From NCBI GenBank assembly GCA_940337035.1, contig OW679203.1, forward strand, positions 32,187,495 through 32,251,494: a stretch of 64,000 nt of DNA, given 5' to 3'. Positions 24,795 through 36,470 of this stretch are shown piece by piece (position 1 is the first letter of the stretch; every line of letters begins with the position of its first letter). The stretch comes from Agriotes lineatus (lineage: Eukaryota; Arthropoda; Insecta; Coleoptera; Elateridae). Below the pieces are notes generated by a model that worked only from the letters and a program-made list of their open reading frames with translations, was not told where the DNA came from and did no database searches. The position numbers and the translations under genes were made by a program.

Positions 24795-24910
24795 TTTAAT
24801 CGCATTCAGGTACGCTGTCTGTGTGGCTCAGTTGACAACGCCTTAGACTCGTAATACTGTGATCGCTGGTTCTAATCCGGCCTAGGATCATCGCAGAAAG
24901 CTTTTTTTAA
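24795..24910 (+). repeat. tRNA-like (SINE-type) sequence
   Basis: GTGTGGCTCAGTTGAC (A-box-like, about 24821) and CTGGTTCTAATCC (B-box-like, about 24870) are spaced as in a tRNA. The T arm GCTGG-TTCTAAT-CCGGC forms a 5-bp stem with a 7-base loop. The anticodon region (ACTCGTAAT) sits in the right place, but its stem does not pair well, and no acceptor stem was found. A T-rich/A-rich tract follows. I read this as a degenerate tRNA-derived element, not a working tRNA. Confidence 0.4.
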
Positions 24911-24924
24911 ATTAAATAAATGCG

Positions 24925-25471
24925 AGAAAGCCAAGATGGCCGACGCCCCGGGAAGTTTAAATTCAAAAAATTGAACTTAGAAAAAAAAATCTGACAAATT
25001 CAAATATTCGCGCTAAATTAAAATGGCCGCCGTGCATGAGAGAGAGAGAGCAGCTTCGATGAAGGGTGCAGGAAGATTTAACAGTTTGAAATTCAAATAT
25101 TTCCACGAGAAGGGCGCGCGCAGAAAACCAAGATGGCCGACACCCGGAAAGTTTAAATTCAAAAATTGGAACTTAGAAAAAAAATCTGAAAAGTTTCCTA
25201 TAGTAGGTAGGGACAATGGAAATCGCGTTAATCCATTCGGCGCGTAATTCCAGATGCAAATTAAAAATGGCCGCCGCGTAATTTAATCAGTAGCACATAT
25301 GTAAATTACATATCAAACTTCATATGTGATTAATTAGATCAAACCGCGAAATTAATTAGATCAAACCGCGAAATTAATTGGATCAATCCGCGAATTAAAA
25401 CCGCGAAATCCGCGAATTCAACCGCGAATCCGCGAATCAAATAAAAAGTGGAGGGGAGAGCTGCCCTCTAC
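24925..25471 (-). repeat. Right terminal inverted repeat with an internal duplication
   Basis: Reverse complement of the left arm across about 24968-25471. A block around CCAAGATGGCCGACNCC...GTTTAAATTCAAAAA...TTAGAAAAAAAATCTGA occurs twice here (about 24931-25005 and 25131-25195) but once in the left arm, so this arm carries an extra inner copy. A third, shorter relic of arm sequence (GTAGGTAGGGACAATGAGAATCTCGTTAATCCA) lies inside the element at about 24572-24604. Confidence 0.8.
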
Positions 25472-28400
25472 TGAGAGTGCACAAAATTAATGAATTATTA
25501 TTAGAAGGGGTAGGCTATGTCAAAACAATTTCTACCTACAGCACTATATGTTTTCACGACAACACGAACATTAGTGCCGGTGCGGCGGTTCGTGTCTAAT
25601 TATGTGAGTAGTATTTTGCTAAACAATTAGTTATAGTAAAGGCATAACATTCGCCAATGCACAAAATAAAAGAATTAATAAAAGAGAACAGGCTGTATTG
25701 TCAAAACAATTGTCAGCATTTTCTTTCGACAATGACAGCACACGGTTATAACGTTAAGTGCCGACGGTTACAGCCTAGTATGTGAATAGTATTAACAAAT
25801 GTTACAGTAAAACTATCGTAGAAATTAGTGCACAAAATAATAGAATTAGTGCCAGAGGGAAGGCTGTTTTGATAAAACAATTGAAAATTATCGTAATGCA
25901 TTGTAGACCTCGGTGTTAACATATAAATCACATCTATCGGCGATTAAGGTCTCATTAGTGAGCTACATTTCGCTTAACAATAAATTACAGCAAAACTATC
26001 TCAGAGCATTAACGACTTCCGGGATTGGACCAATCCCGGAAGTCGTTTGTTACTTAATGGCAATGGCCGTGAAAGCCTCAAAAATCATCTATCTTGATAG
26101 CGCACACAATTAATGAATTATCGGAAGGGGTAGGCTGTGTCAAAACAATTGCTACCTACACACCTACAGTACTACGTGTTACGACGAGAACACGGTTACA
26201 ACGTTAGTGCCGCCTCGGTAGTTCGTGTCTAATTATGCGAGTAGTATTTTGCTCAACAATTAGTTACAATAAAATCATAATATTCGCCAATGCACAAAAT
26301 AAAAGAATTAATAGAAGAGAATAGGCTGTATTGTCAAAACAATTGCCAACAATTTCTTTCGACGATGAGAACACACACGGTTATAACGTTTACTGCCGAC
26401 GGTTACAGCCTAGTATGTGAATAGTATTGACGAATGTTTCAGTAACACTATCTTAGAAATAAATGCACACAATAATAAAATTAGTGCAAATGGGAAGGCT
26501 GTTTTGATAAAATAATAAAAAATTATCGGAGTGCATTATATACTTCGGTTTTAACATATAAATCACATTAACTATCGGCGATTACGGTGTCATTGGTGAG
26601 CTACATTTCGCTTAACAATAAATTACAGTAAAACTATCTTGAGACCGCACAAAATTAGTGAATTATCTGAAGGGGTGGGCTGTCTAAACAATTGCTACAT
26701 ACACACCTGCAGTACTATATGTTACGACGAGAACACGGTTACAACGTTAGTGCCGCCTCGGCAGTTCGTGTCTAATTATGTGAGTAGTATTTTGCTCAAC
26801 AATTAGTTACAATAAAATCATAATATTCGCCAATGCACAAAATAAAAGAATTAATAGAAGAGAATAGGCTGTATTGTCAAAACAATTGTCAACAATTTCT
26901 TTCGACAATGAGAATATACGGTTATAACGTTTACTGCCGACGGTTACAGCCTAGTATGTGAATAGTATTGACGAATGTTTCAGTAACACTATCTTAGAAA
27001 TGAATGCACACAATAATAAAATTAGTGCAAATGGGAAGGCTGTTTTGATAAAATAATTAAAAATTATCGGAGTGCATTATATACTTCGGTTTTAACATAT
27101 AGATCACATTAACTATCGGCGATTATGGTGTCATTGGTGAGCTACATTTCGCTTAACAATAAATTACAGTAAAACTATCTTGAGCCCGCACTAAATTAAT
27201 GAATTATCTGAAGGGGTGGGCTGTGTCTAAACAATTGCTACCTACAGTACTATGTTTCGACGAGAACACGGTTACAACGTTAGTGCCGCCGCGGGGGTTC
27301 GTGTCTAATTATGTGAGTAGTATTTTGCTCAACAATTAGTTACAATAAAATCATAATATTCGCCAATGCACAAAATAAAAGAATTAATAGAAGAGAATAG
27401 GCAGTATTGTCAAAACAATTGCCAACAATTTCTTTCGACGATGAGAACACACGGTTATAACGTTTACTGCCGACGGTTACAGCCTAGTATGTGAATAGTG
27501 TTGACGACTGTTTCAGTAACACTATCTTAGCAATGAATGCACACAATAATAAAATTAGTGCAAATGGGAAGGCTATTTTGATAAAATAAATGAAAATTAT
27601 CGGAGTGCATTATATACTTCGGTTTTAACATATAAATCACATTAACTATCGGCGATTATGGTGTCATTGGTGAGCTACATTTCGCTTAACAATAAATTAC
27701 AGTAAAACTATCTTGAGCCCGCACTAAATTAATGAATTATCTGAAGGGGTGGGCTGTGTCTAAACAATTGCTACCTACAGTACTATGTTTCGACGAGAAC
27801 ACGGTTACAACGTTAGTGCCGCCGCGGGGGTTCGTGTCTAATTATGTGAGTAGTATTTTGCTCAACAATTAGTTACAATAAAATCATAATATTCGCCAAT
27901 GCACAAAATAAAAGAATTAATAGAAGAGAATAGGCAGTATTGTCAAAACAATTGCCAACAATTTCTTTCGACGATGAGAACACACGGTTATAACGTTTAC
28001 TGCCGACGGTTACAGCCTAGTATGTGAATAGTGTTGACGACTGTTTCAGTAACACTATCTTAGCAATGAATGCACACAATAATAAAATTAGTGCAAATGG
28101 GAAGGCTGTTTTGATAAAATAAATGAAAATTATCGGAGTGCATTATATACTTCGGTTTTAACATATAAATCACATTAACTATCGGCGATTATGGTGTCAT
28201 TGGTGAGCTACATTTCGCTTAACAATAAATTACAGTAAAACTATCTTGAGCCCGCACTAAATTAATGAATTATCGGAAGGGGTAGGCTGTGTCAAAATAA
28301 TTGCTACGTACAGTACTATGTTTCGACGAGAACACGGTTACAACGTTAGTGCCGCGGCGGCGGCTCGTGTCTAATTATAGGAGTAGTATTTTGCTCAACA

Positions 28401-28815
28401 ATTAGTTACAGTAAAAGCATAATATTCGCCACCGCACAAAATAAAGCATTCATAGAAGAGAATAGGCTGTGTTTTCAAAACAATTGTCAGAATTTACTTT
28501 CGACAATGAGAGCACACACGGTTATAACGTTTAAGGCCGACGGTTACAGCCTAGTAGTTAAGTGAATAGTATTAACGAATGTTACAGTACAACTATATTA
28601 GAAATGAGTGCACACAATAATAGAATTTAGTGCCAAAGGGAAGGCTGTTTTGATAAAACAATTGAAAATTATCGTAATGCATTGTATACTTCGGTTTTAA
28701 CATATAAATGGTCTCATTGGTGAGCTACAATAAATTACATTACAGCTATTTTGAGAGCGCACAAAATTAATGCATTGTCGTAAGGGGTAGGCTGTGTCAA
28801 AACAACTGCTACCTA
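25472..28815. repeat. Satellite A, block 2: 533-bp unit built of three ~178-bp subunits
   Basis: The mark CGTGTCTAATTAT recurs at 25591, 26224, 26767, 27300, 27833 and 28365, giving steps of 633, 543, 533, 533 and 532 bp; the long step includes a ~90-bp insertion near 26010. The units at 27100-28250 are almost identical. Each unit aligns with itself in thirds, for example 27358-27538, 27539-27717 and 27718-27891. Each third has a YRAAAYAATTG box, a CGGTTNTAAC box and an ending like TTACAGTAAAACTATCTT. It is therefore a trimeric higher-order repeat of an ancestral ~178-bp satellite. Confidence 0.92.
26006..26095. mobile_element. Small fold-back insertion in a satellite unit
   Basis: About 90 bp absent from neighbouring units lie between two partial copies of CTATCTTGAGAGC. 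They contain a perfect 18-bp inverted repeat with a one-base spacer: AACGACTTCCGGGATTGG at 26011-26028 and its complement at 26030-26047. The flanking duplication of satellite sequence suggests either an inserted mini-element or a local duplication with a captured palindrome. Confidence 0.5.
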
Positions 28816-30140
28816 TAGGGTTACCAACATTGAGTGTATGCTGACCCGAAAAAAATATTTTTTGGGGTAGAAAATTAGTGGGATGAAATTGATAAAAAAG
28901 GTAAAGGTGAAATAGTTTTCTACATTATAAAAATGTAATTTCTAAAATTATTTTATATTTTTTAAGTAGCATATGAAATGCGACATTTTTTACCCTTCGT
29001 GGCTACATTATGGGCGTCTACCGTACGCCTTCAAATTTAAATAATTATTTGCCCATTGTATCCCTTAGCTCAGTGAACTCGAAACTCTTAATATCTCAGT
29101 TAGTAGCTTATGCAAGATCACTATCTGCCAAAACAGAAATTTGGTTCCCCCTATATTCTTGGACGGACTGAAACTTAACTTTAAACAATGCACAAAAAAT
29201 TCGAATTGTTTACATCGTCTATTGACTTCAAAACATATATAAAAACATTAAAAAGCAACAAAACACGCACAAAAATACAAAAGAAGTAACCGAAAATAGA
29301 ATTAAGTTCTCAAACAACTTACGTGCGATATAGATTGAGGGTACTCGTAAGAGTGTTGCAAACATATATAAACAATCTAAAACATCACCAAAAATAACCT
29401 TAAAATAATTATCTTTTAAAAGAACGCAAATGTCAAAAAGTCTTTAACAAAACTGAAATGTCAAAATTGGCTGAAGCTGGTACTTATTTGAGTCGCTGGT
29501 TAAACATATTCCTTCCCATTTGCAAAATCTTGTAGTTAAACGCAACTTTATCACGCTCTGCAAACATTTTACTTGGAACTGGCTGCTGCATACCCTTGAA
29601 AACGGCACGTCTCCGTTGCATCGCCCGCTCCTGGAGGACATTATGTTGGCGACCACTGATCGCGTGCAGGCCTCGTAAGGAGAGTTGAATTGGCGCCTCT
29701 CAAAATTGACGCTTCAAATAAGCCTTTAAATATAGCACAATGGGTGTGCTTACATGTACACTCGAAAAATACGTTTGTGAAATTTGCAAACGCTGCCTTG
29801 CTGCACTTTAACACTGTTTGCAGCAAACGTTGGCTGCCAGGCTGTTTTAGGCCGCTTCAAATTAACTTATACCTCCCTGGGCTAATTCACGTACTATACT
29901 TTCCAATCTAACAAACCCATGCACCTCTCGGAAGAGGCTGAGTGCGACTGCTGCTTTTTTTTTGTTAAATTTGCATGAGTTGAAAGTCCCCGCATCCCGC
30001 GTACAGTGCTCCTTGCTGCACTCGCGAAAACCAAAATTCACAATACACGTCCACCGCAGGACCGACGTTACGAGCATTTGCTTACATAAAATACAATATT
30101 AAATTCAATAATAGAACGTAGGAAATACAACTTGGCTTCT
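28816..30140. other. Non-satellite block between satellite A blocks 2 and 3
   Basis: The satellite stops abruptly at about 28816 (GCTACCTAT|AGGGTTACCAAC) and resumes at about 30150. The block has overlapping short frames on both strands at 29444-30077 and no recognised domain. The left edge, AGGGTTACCAAC, resembles some DNA-transposon termini, but I found no matching inverted copy at the right edge. It is probably an inserted or captured sequence of unknown class. Confidence 0.45.
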
Positions 30141-31660
30141 ACATTTAAGCATGAAGATAATTACCGGAAGGAAGTAGGCTGTGTTGTCCAAACTATTGCT
30201 AGCATTGTTTTGGCGATGAGAACACGGTTATAACGTTTAGCGCCGACGGTTACAGCCTAGTATGTGAATAGTATTTAACGTAACAATGTTACAGTAAAAC
30301 TATCTTGGCAGTGATGAAGCGAATTTTGTTTAACAATTGCACATTATGGTAATGCATTGTATATTTCGGGTTTGATCTATTTATCAGATTTACTATTTGA
30401 GGTTAAGGTTTTATTTGTGAGCTATATGTTGCTTAACAACTAATTGCAGTAAAACTATATTGAAAAAGCAGAAAATAAGGGAATTATCGGAAGGGAGTCA
30501 GCTGTGCTGTCAAAACAATTGTTAGCATCATGCTTGAGCCATGAGAACACGGTTACAACGTTAGTACCACCGCGGCGGTTCGTGTCTAATTATGTGAGTA
30601 GTATTTTGCTAAACAATTAGTTACAGTAAAAGCATAATATTCGCCAATGCACAAAATAAAAGAATTAATAGAAGAGAATAGGCTATGTTTTCAAAACAAT
30701 TGCCAGCATTTTCTTTTGACGAGAACACGGTTATAACGTTTAGGGCTTGCAGTTAGTCTAGTACCAGGGTAGCATCTCAACAGTGAAGTACAAAATACTA
30801 GAATTCGTGTGTAAAAGAATGTAGTATTGATAAAATAGCAAATTATCGTGAGGCATTGTATAATTCGGCAATATTTTCCTTAAACATTAATTATTGTGAG
30901 CAATATTTTCTTTAACAATTAATTACAGTAGAACTATCTTGAGAAAGGAAGAAATAGGGGAATTGTGGGAAGGGAGTAGGCTGTGTTGTCTAAACAATTG
31001 CTAGCATTACGTTTTGTTGATGAGAACACGGTTTAGTGCCGACGGTATTTAACGTAATAATGTTACAGTAAAACTATCTTAGCAGAGATGTACAAAGTAG
31101 TAGAATTAGTGAAAAAGAGAATGTTGTTTTGGTAAAACAATTGCAAATTATAGTAATACATTGTATATTTCTGAACCTGTTTATCACATTTACTATTGGC
31201 GGTTGGGGTCTTAACAAATAATTACAGTAAAACTATCTTGAGAAAGCAGAAAATAAGGAAATTATCGGAGGGTTATAGGCTGCGTTGTCAAAACAATTGC
31301 TAGCTTTATATTTTGGCGATGAGAACACGGTTATAACGTTAAGTGCCGACGGTTACAACCTAGTATGTGAATAGTATTTCATGTGACAATGTTACAATAA
31401 AATTATCCTAGGAGTGATATACAAAATGGTAGAATTATTGATAAAGAGAATGCTGTTTCGACAAAACAATTGCAAATTATGACAAGCACTGTATGTTTCC
31501 GTTGTAGCGTGTGTATCACATATTATAGTAATGACGGTTAGAGTCTTTTTTGTGAGTAATATTTGATGTAACAATTAATTACAGGAAAACTATATTGAGA
31601 AAGCACAACATAGGCGAATTATCGAAAGGGAGTACACAGTTGTCAAAACAATCACGTTGA
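30141..31660. repeat. Satellite A, block 3 (diverged)
   Basis: Continues the satellite with higher divergence and variable unit length. Marks such as GAGAACACGGTTATAACGTT (near 30207, 30540 and 31321), GTCAAAACAATTG and TTACAGTAAAACTATCTT (near 30289, 30433, 31060 and 31227) repeat at irregular spacings. This is what one expects at the edge of an array, where units are less homogenised. It grades into sequence resembling satellite B at about 31650-31760. Confidence 0.75.
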
Positions 31661-32595
31661 ATTGTCTGAAATTAAACCTAACGTTTTAACATAGCATTAG
31701 TCTGTATCGTGTGCAGACGATTTACTACCGTATTTCGTGCCCAATAAATGAAAACAAGTACGTAATTACTGCGATAATGCAAGCCTGCCATGAGTTATTT
31801 TAGAAAATGGAACACTAAATTTAAATTAAACCCGAACAATGCAAACATGCTTTTGGTAAACGTACATGCAATGTTTTAATAATCAAATATGGCTGGTAGA
31901 AAACATTTTTATTAGTGCGATTATGATTCTGAAAATGTAACATTTTATCTCATTAAAAAATCAGAATTGGGGTGGTCAGTGGCGGCTGCTGCTTAGGAGC
32001 TCGAGGGCTCTAGCCTCGCAGCCGTCAACAGCCTATACGTCATTAGAAAAAATTACTATTCTATAATTGAAAATATATTTTATCATCTACTCTACCGTTA
32101 GTATAACAAGGTTTAAGTAATGAGATCCGGAGACTGCTATTCGATATCGCTTAAAACATGTAAAACAACATCCAAGAGGAATGTCAACATAATATGAGTT
32201 ATGTGTCAACACACTTGCTCGTATTATATGTGGTAATGTGTGTTGGGTAAATACCCAGGGCGTAGGGTATTTATAAATGGGTATTTACCTGAGGTAATAA
32301 AATAAACAATAAAATAAACTTGAAAAAGACAATGAGCGTGGTCAAACGATTGTTTAAACAAATGAAAATTTTAATTTGACCTATAATTAAACCATCAACC
32401 ATCAATCTTGTAATATTTACTTATATAATTACATATTAAGAAACAATCTTAATAAGGTAGAGAAAATCACAAAATTATATAAAGAACGTTATGTTTTGTT
32501 AGCTATGTACGTGTACCTGGAGCGAATCAAGTTAATGTATATCATTTTTACATTGGTGTTTTTGTTGCATCCATTATAATGGACGCTATGCATGG
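31661..32595. other. Mixed sequence: satellite-B-like start, lone hAT-like end, palindrome
   Basis: About 31660-31770 resembles satellite B. At about 31978 the sequence CAGTGGCGGCTGCTGCTTAG looks like the terminus of an hAT element, but no partner end was found, so it may be a truncated copy. A 12-bp perfect inverted repeat, GGTAAATACCCA (32246-32257) and TGGGTATTTACC (32278-32289), surrounds a third related copy. No coding is evident. Confidence 0.45.
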
Positions 32596-32603
32596 CGTGT
32601 TGT

Positions 32604-32914
32604 CAGTGGCGTAACTACCGAGGGGGCAAAGGGGGCAGCGGCTCCAGGGCCCTGAACTTCAGGGGGCCCAACGGGCCTCCTGAAGTTTAAAGCCCGGCAG
32701 GTCCAAACTCGGTCCCGTATAAAATTTCAATGAGTCCGGAAAAAACACTGGCTATTGTTCATTTTGCTTTGATGATTCTGCTTATGAATTAAAAAAAAAT
32801 AATTGAAAAATGGTAATCAAAAATGCTTTGGCAAGAATAGGACTTACACTTGGCAATTAAGGGGCCCGGTGAAGATCACGGCCCCCGGGCCCAAAATTTG
32901 AAGTTACGCCACTG
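32604..32914. mobile_element. hAT-type MITE, 311 bp
   Basis: It starts CAGTGGCGTAACTACCGAGG and ends AAGTTACGCCACTG, so the terminal inverted repeat is CAGTGGCGTAACT(T). It is flanked by the 8-bp direct repeat CGTGTTGT (32596-32603 and 32915-32922), the duplication length of the hAT superfamily. The interior has G/C-rich ends (GGGGGC, GGGCCC) and an AT-rich centre with no coding capacity, so it depends on a transposase supplied elsewhere. Confidence 0.92.
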
Positions 32915-32922
32915 CGTGTTGT

Positions 32923-34900
32923 TTAGCATGTATATTTATAATTACAATTTAACGTTCGAGTAGCTTTTACAAGCTTTAAAAGAGAACGATTGTGTATGAC
33001 ACACAAGCTCAAATTAGTAATTCATGTATTCAGTGTAAACATTAGTTTTATGGCTGGAGTTAGGATGAAGACCTCGAATGAAAGCTATAAAACAAAATAA
33101 TATACATTTTGAAGTAATTAACATACTACGAATTTTTTACTAGGTAAATATTTTTGACAAAATAGACGGTGATTCATAAGTATGGTCATTAAATTCACTG
33201 TAAACATACTGTATAGTATACTGACCTCAGCAGAAGTACATTGAACTAAAATGAATCGCTTAAGGAAACATCCATTAGGGTCTGTTCAAACGTTTGAGAA
33301 CTACTGACTCACACCAAAATTTTTATTAGATAAATCAGGCAACGGTGCATTAACCACTTTCCAAATTTGATTGAAATACCCAAACAATTGTCTTTTGCTT
33401 CTGCATTTTATCCAAATTCGGTCTTATCGCAATCAGAGATTATGTTTATAGAAATTCATTAAAGTGGCCGTTATGCAGTTTCAACAATTAAATGTTTTAA
33501 TTTTCTGTGGGATTATTATTATGCAAAGTTCTATTTGATGTCCTCTTTAACTATTACATTTAATATCATAATTATGAATCACCATGTACTATCAACCTAC
33601 TTATGACTGAAGGTGGTCATCATGAAATTACTGTATGCATTAACTTAAAAGGTGACACGTCAAAAATATGTTTTCAATACTGCCATTTAGTAGGAACAAC
33701 AAGACCTTGATAAGGATCTAAACAGCTTACGTACAAAAATGATACATTTACAAGATTTAAAGAGAATGATGTGTGTAACAAACAAGTTCAAACAAGTATT
33801 TTTACAACATCACTAGTTAATAGAAACATTTGAGAGATGATGAGCATGGCGACATCTGAATTGCTGGAGTTCAAAAATGCTACATATACAAGTTTGAGAA
33901 AAGAATGATGATGTGTGTATTTGTGTAACACACGAGCTCACATGGACTTTTGCAGTATGTTTTGACCGATGAACGCTCTAATAGGTGGAAGCACAAAAAA
34001 CTAATGATAATCTTGCAACACTTCAATATAAGTACGAGCTGTGAATACCCAAAATAATCCGTAACCAATACGGTTCAGCGAGCCAGTTAAACTACTTCGG
34101 AGAAGGAATGGGTTTACACTAAAATGAGACGCGCCAACTTAATTCTTACATAACTCACGAATCTACGTTGGAGGATATCTCACAAATAAGTTGATCAGAC
34201 GTACCGAAACAAAATATTGAATTTACGTTATCTAAACGTAAGTAATTCACACGAACTCAATACCAAACCCACGACGTGTAGACGTGGCGTTCAGGGCCAA
34301 AAACAAAACAAAACCGATAAGCGATTTCACTACCACAGTGGGACGAAATAACCGTAGAAAACCTGACCACAAAAGGGAGTTTCTAGGCGAGAGCGCTAGG
34401 ACCAACGGCGGCAAAACGAAATAAGTAGACGATACGCAAAATCCAATATAAAACACATGAGAAGCTAAAGCAGTACGAGATATCACAAGTAGATTCAATC
34501 AGATAAGCCACATAATGTAATAACGGAAATGACTATGCGAATAAAGTCACACTTGTGGACAAGAGACACTCCCCGCTCCAGTAATCCCGTTTCGGTAAAT
34601 TAACTGAAACGTTAAAATACACTACGTTTGCCAATCGGTTAAATACCTAAATTGTCAGAGCTAATTAATCAAAATATCGCTTTTAGAAGGGCCCAACAGA
34701 ACCAGGAAACATCACATTACTCGTAGGAGGAGGATGCGAGAATCAATATCAAACATAACTAAGGGTAACGTCAGCAGCAGCTGATAAAACTGCATATATT
34801 CTTTAAACCAAACCTAGCAATTAAGTAGCTGTTAGAAAAAAACCAAGGTGAGGCAAATCACTATGGCTAACGTTAGGAAATAAACGAACGTTACAATGTA
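32923..34900 (+). repeat. Old dispersed repeat, copy 2, with duplicated modules
   Basis: About 33960-34870 matches 11570-13090 in order and orientation (see that entry). Upstream, a module of the form TACAAGNTTTAAAAGAGAAYGATGTGTGT...ACACAAGCTCA recurs at about 32966, 33755 and 33888. A module around AATRGAAACA...GAGATGA...ATGGCGAC...CTG recurs at about 33680, 33815 and 34910. The 83-codon minus frame at 34247-34498 lies inside the repeat and has no recognised domain. Confidence 0.55.
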
Positions 34901-35275
34901 CCACCATTTAATGGAAACAACACCGATCTTTGATTTGAGAGATGAAAATGGCGACGATCTGAACTGCTTAGGTCCAAAAATGTTAGAAATTGTATGTGAA
35001 GTTAAAACTCACGTAGAAAAAATTGAAGACAGTACCAATGGGCAATGGCTGATAAAATAGCAATACACAAAATATGTTATTGTCGAGTTCCGACTGGAAC
35101 TCTAGCGAAGAATTAATTGACAGGTGAAGCCATTCGTTGTTAAAATTCTTCTAATAAAAATCTGCACAGTACCGCTCTTTCGGTAGAAGAATAATAACTG
35201 AGTTAATCACGGTATAAGCAGTAAATTACACTAACCTAAAACGGATCTACTATTCGTAACTTCTTTGTGCCTCGA
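34901..35275. other. Unassigned sequence
   Basis: Apart from a last copy of the GATGAAAATGGCGACGATCTG module at about 34940, nothing is recognised here. Confidence 0.4.
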
Positions 35276-35294
35276 GGGGGGGGGGGGGGGGGGG
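35276..35294 (+). repeat. G19 homopolymer
   Basis: Nineteen consecutive G residues at the boundary into satellite B. Such a tract can form G-quadruplexes and is also a place where read length is often wrong. Confidence 0.9.
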
Positions 35295-35299
35295 CTGGG

Positions 35300-36280
35300 A
35301 GCGAAGAACGAAGAAAATTTCATGTGTTGTATTTAGCTTAATAATTAGTTACACAATGAAGCTGTATTAAGAACGCAAAAAATACATGTAGCTACAGGAA
35401 GTACGTTGTTAAAACAATCGACGATGTATGTACCACATTTATAGAATTTAGCCGTGATACTGACCAAATTCGCAAGCATTTGAGAAAATTGCATTGGGAT
35501 GTCGAAACCATTTACTTAATATTATTTACGGCGACACGGCTGGAATTTTATTATTTGCTACGGGGAAAGGAACGCTCTACACAAAAATATTTTGGGTGAA
35601 AAAAAGCAATATAGCGTTATATCAGACAGGCAGTATGGAATTTGCAAACTCTTTGTAATTGTCAGAAGTTTTAATATGAAAGCAAGTACGACAGCCGAAA
35701 TAATGACAACCTTTACACGAGCATTTGTTTTGCTGAACACAAATCCAACATAGCGTTGCATTATGTACACTTAGTAACGGAATTTGTTAAAAATATTTTC
35801 AATATTTTAATAAACTCGGTTCTGTATTTTCAAAATGTCAAATTGTAAGCCTAGTTTCGCTTTTGAAAAAATGCAAAAAAATACAACACTCATGATACGT
35901 TGTCAAAACAATTGCTAGCTACAAGGAACTGTTAGGAATTGAACAATCTGAACGTCTTTACGGTGTCCATTCAATTACACACGTTTATTTTTTGTAGTAG
36001 AACAACAAAAAATAAAAACCAGAGCATAATCGTGTTGATATAATGGTAGCAAGTTAGCTACGAGAACAAATATTTTCAAAAATAATGTTGTAATGTCTGA
36101 AGTATTTGAGCCGGCGGTTAATATTTACAGTGTGGACACCACTTAGCATTTTGTAATTTGCAACGAACAAAACAACTTCTAAACACAAAACTGTATTGCT
36201 AAACGTACACGAGACGTAGCATTGTGTTATACACAGTTAGTAACGCACTTAGCTGCCAATATAGGGAGCGTTCTAATTAG
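35300..36280. repeat. Satellite B, left block
   Basis: About 36000-36270 is a nearly complete unit. It has AAAACCAGAGCATAATCGTG, then ACAAATATTTTC, then GCATTTTGTAATTTGCAACG, then GTTATACACAGTTAGTAACG and TATAGGGAGCGTT, in the same order as at 49800-52000. The earlier part is more diverged and shares marks with satellite A (TTAATAATTAGTTACA, GTTGTTAAAACAATCG). The array is broken at about 36281 by the transposon nest. Confidence 0.75.
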
Positions 36281-36470
36281 TGATGGGCATAACCGGACAA
36301 TTTTCATAACCGAATTATTTGCATTCGAATGATATTAATAACCGAATGATTATTTGATTAATCATTCGAATAAATTTTGGCTCTCGATTCGTTTCGCTTA
36401 AGTCAGCCGGTTTGCCGGTTCACCGTCATCTGCATCGACATCGTAACTTGCAGATAGCACAGGAACCAAA
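36281..36470. repeat. Possible transposon-derived fragment at the nest edge
   Basis: Starts abruptly after satellite B with TAGTGATGGGCATAACCGGA, followed by AT-rich sequence with several ATTCGAAT/ATTCGGTTAT palindromic units. This style is common in short DNA elements, but no second end was identified. Confidence 0.3.

Larger units (their letters stand above)
19188..25471. mobile_element. 6.3-kb element with ~490-bp terminal inverted repeats, inserted in satellite A
   Basis: The two ends are long reverse complements of each other, and the element is flanked by TGAGAG on both sides (19182-19187 and 25472-25477). Undamaged satellite units read CTTGAGAGCGCAC at this point, so TGAGAG is a 6-bp target duplication. 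The outermost bases differ slightly (left TAGTAGAATGAGGGCAGCTC, right arm in complement GTAGAGGGCAGCTC). Without the LINE inserted at about 21265-24480 the element would be roughly 3.1 kb. No transposase is recognised. A 6-bp duplication and long inverted repeats are known for Polinton/Maverick elements, but none of their genes is visible and the ends are not AG...CT, so I leave the class open. Confidence 0.8.

Noticed and set aside
24821..24885. Functional tRNA gene
   Set aside because: The T arm pairs, but the anticodon and acceptor stems do not; it is better read as a tRNA-derived repeat.
19188..25471. Polinton/Maverick element
   Set aside because: Long arms and a 6-bp duplication fit, but no polymerase B, integrase, ATPase or capsid gene is present and the ends are not AG...CT.
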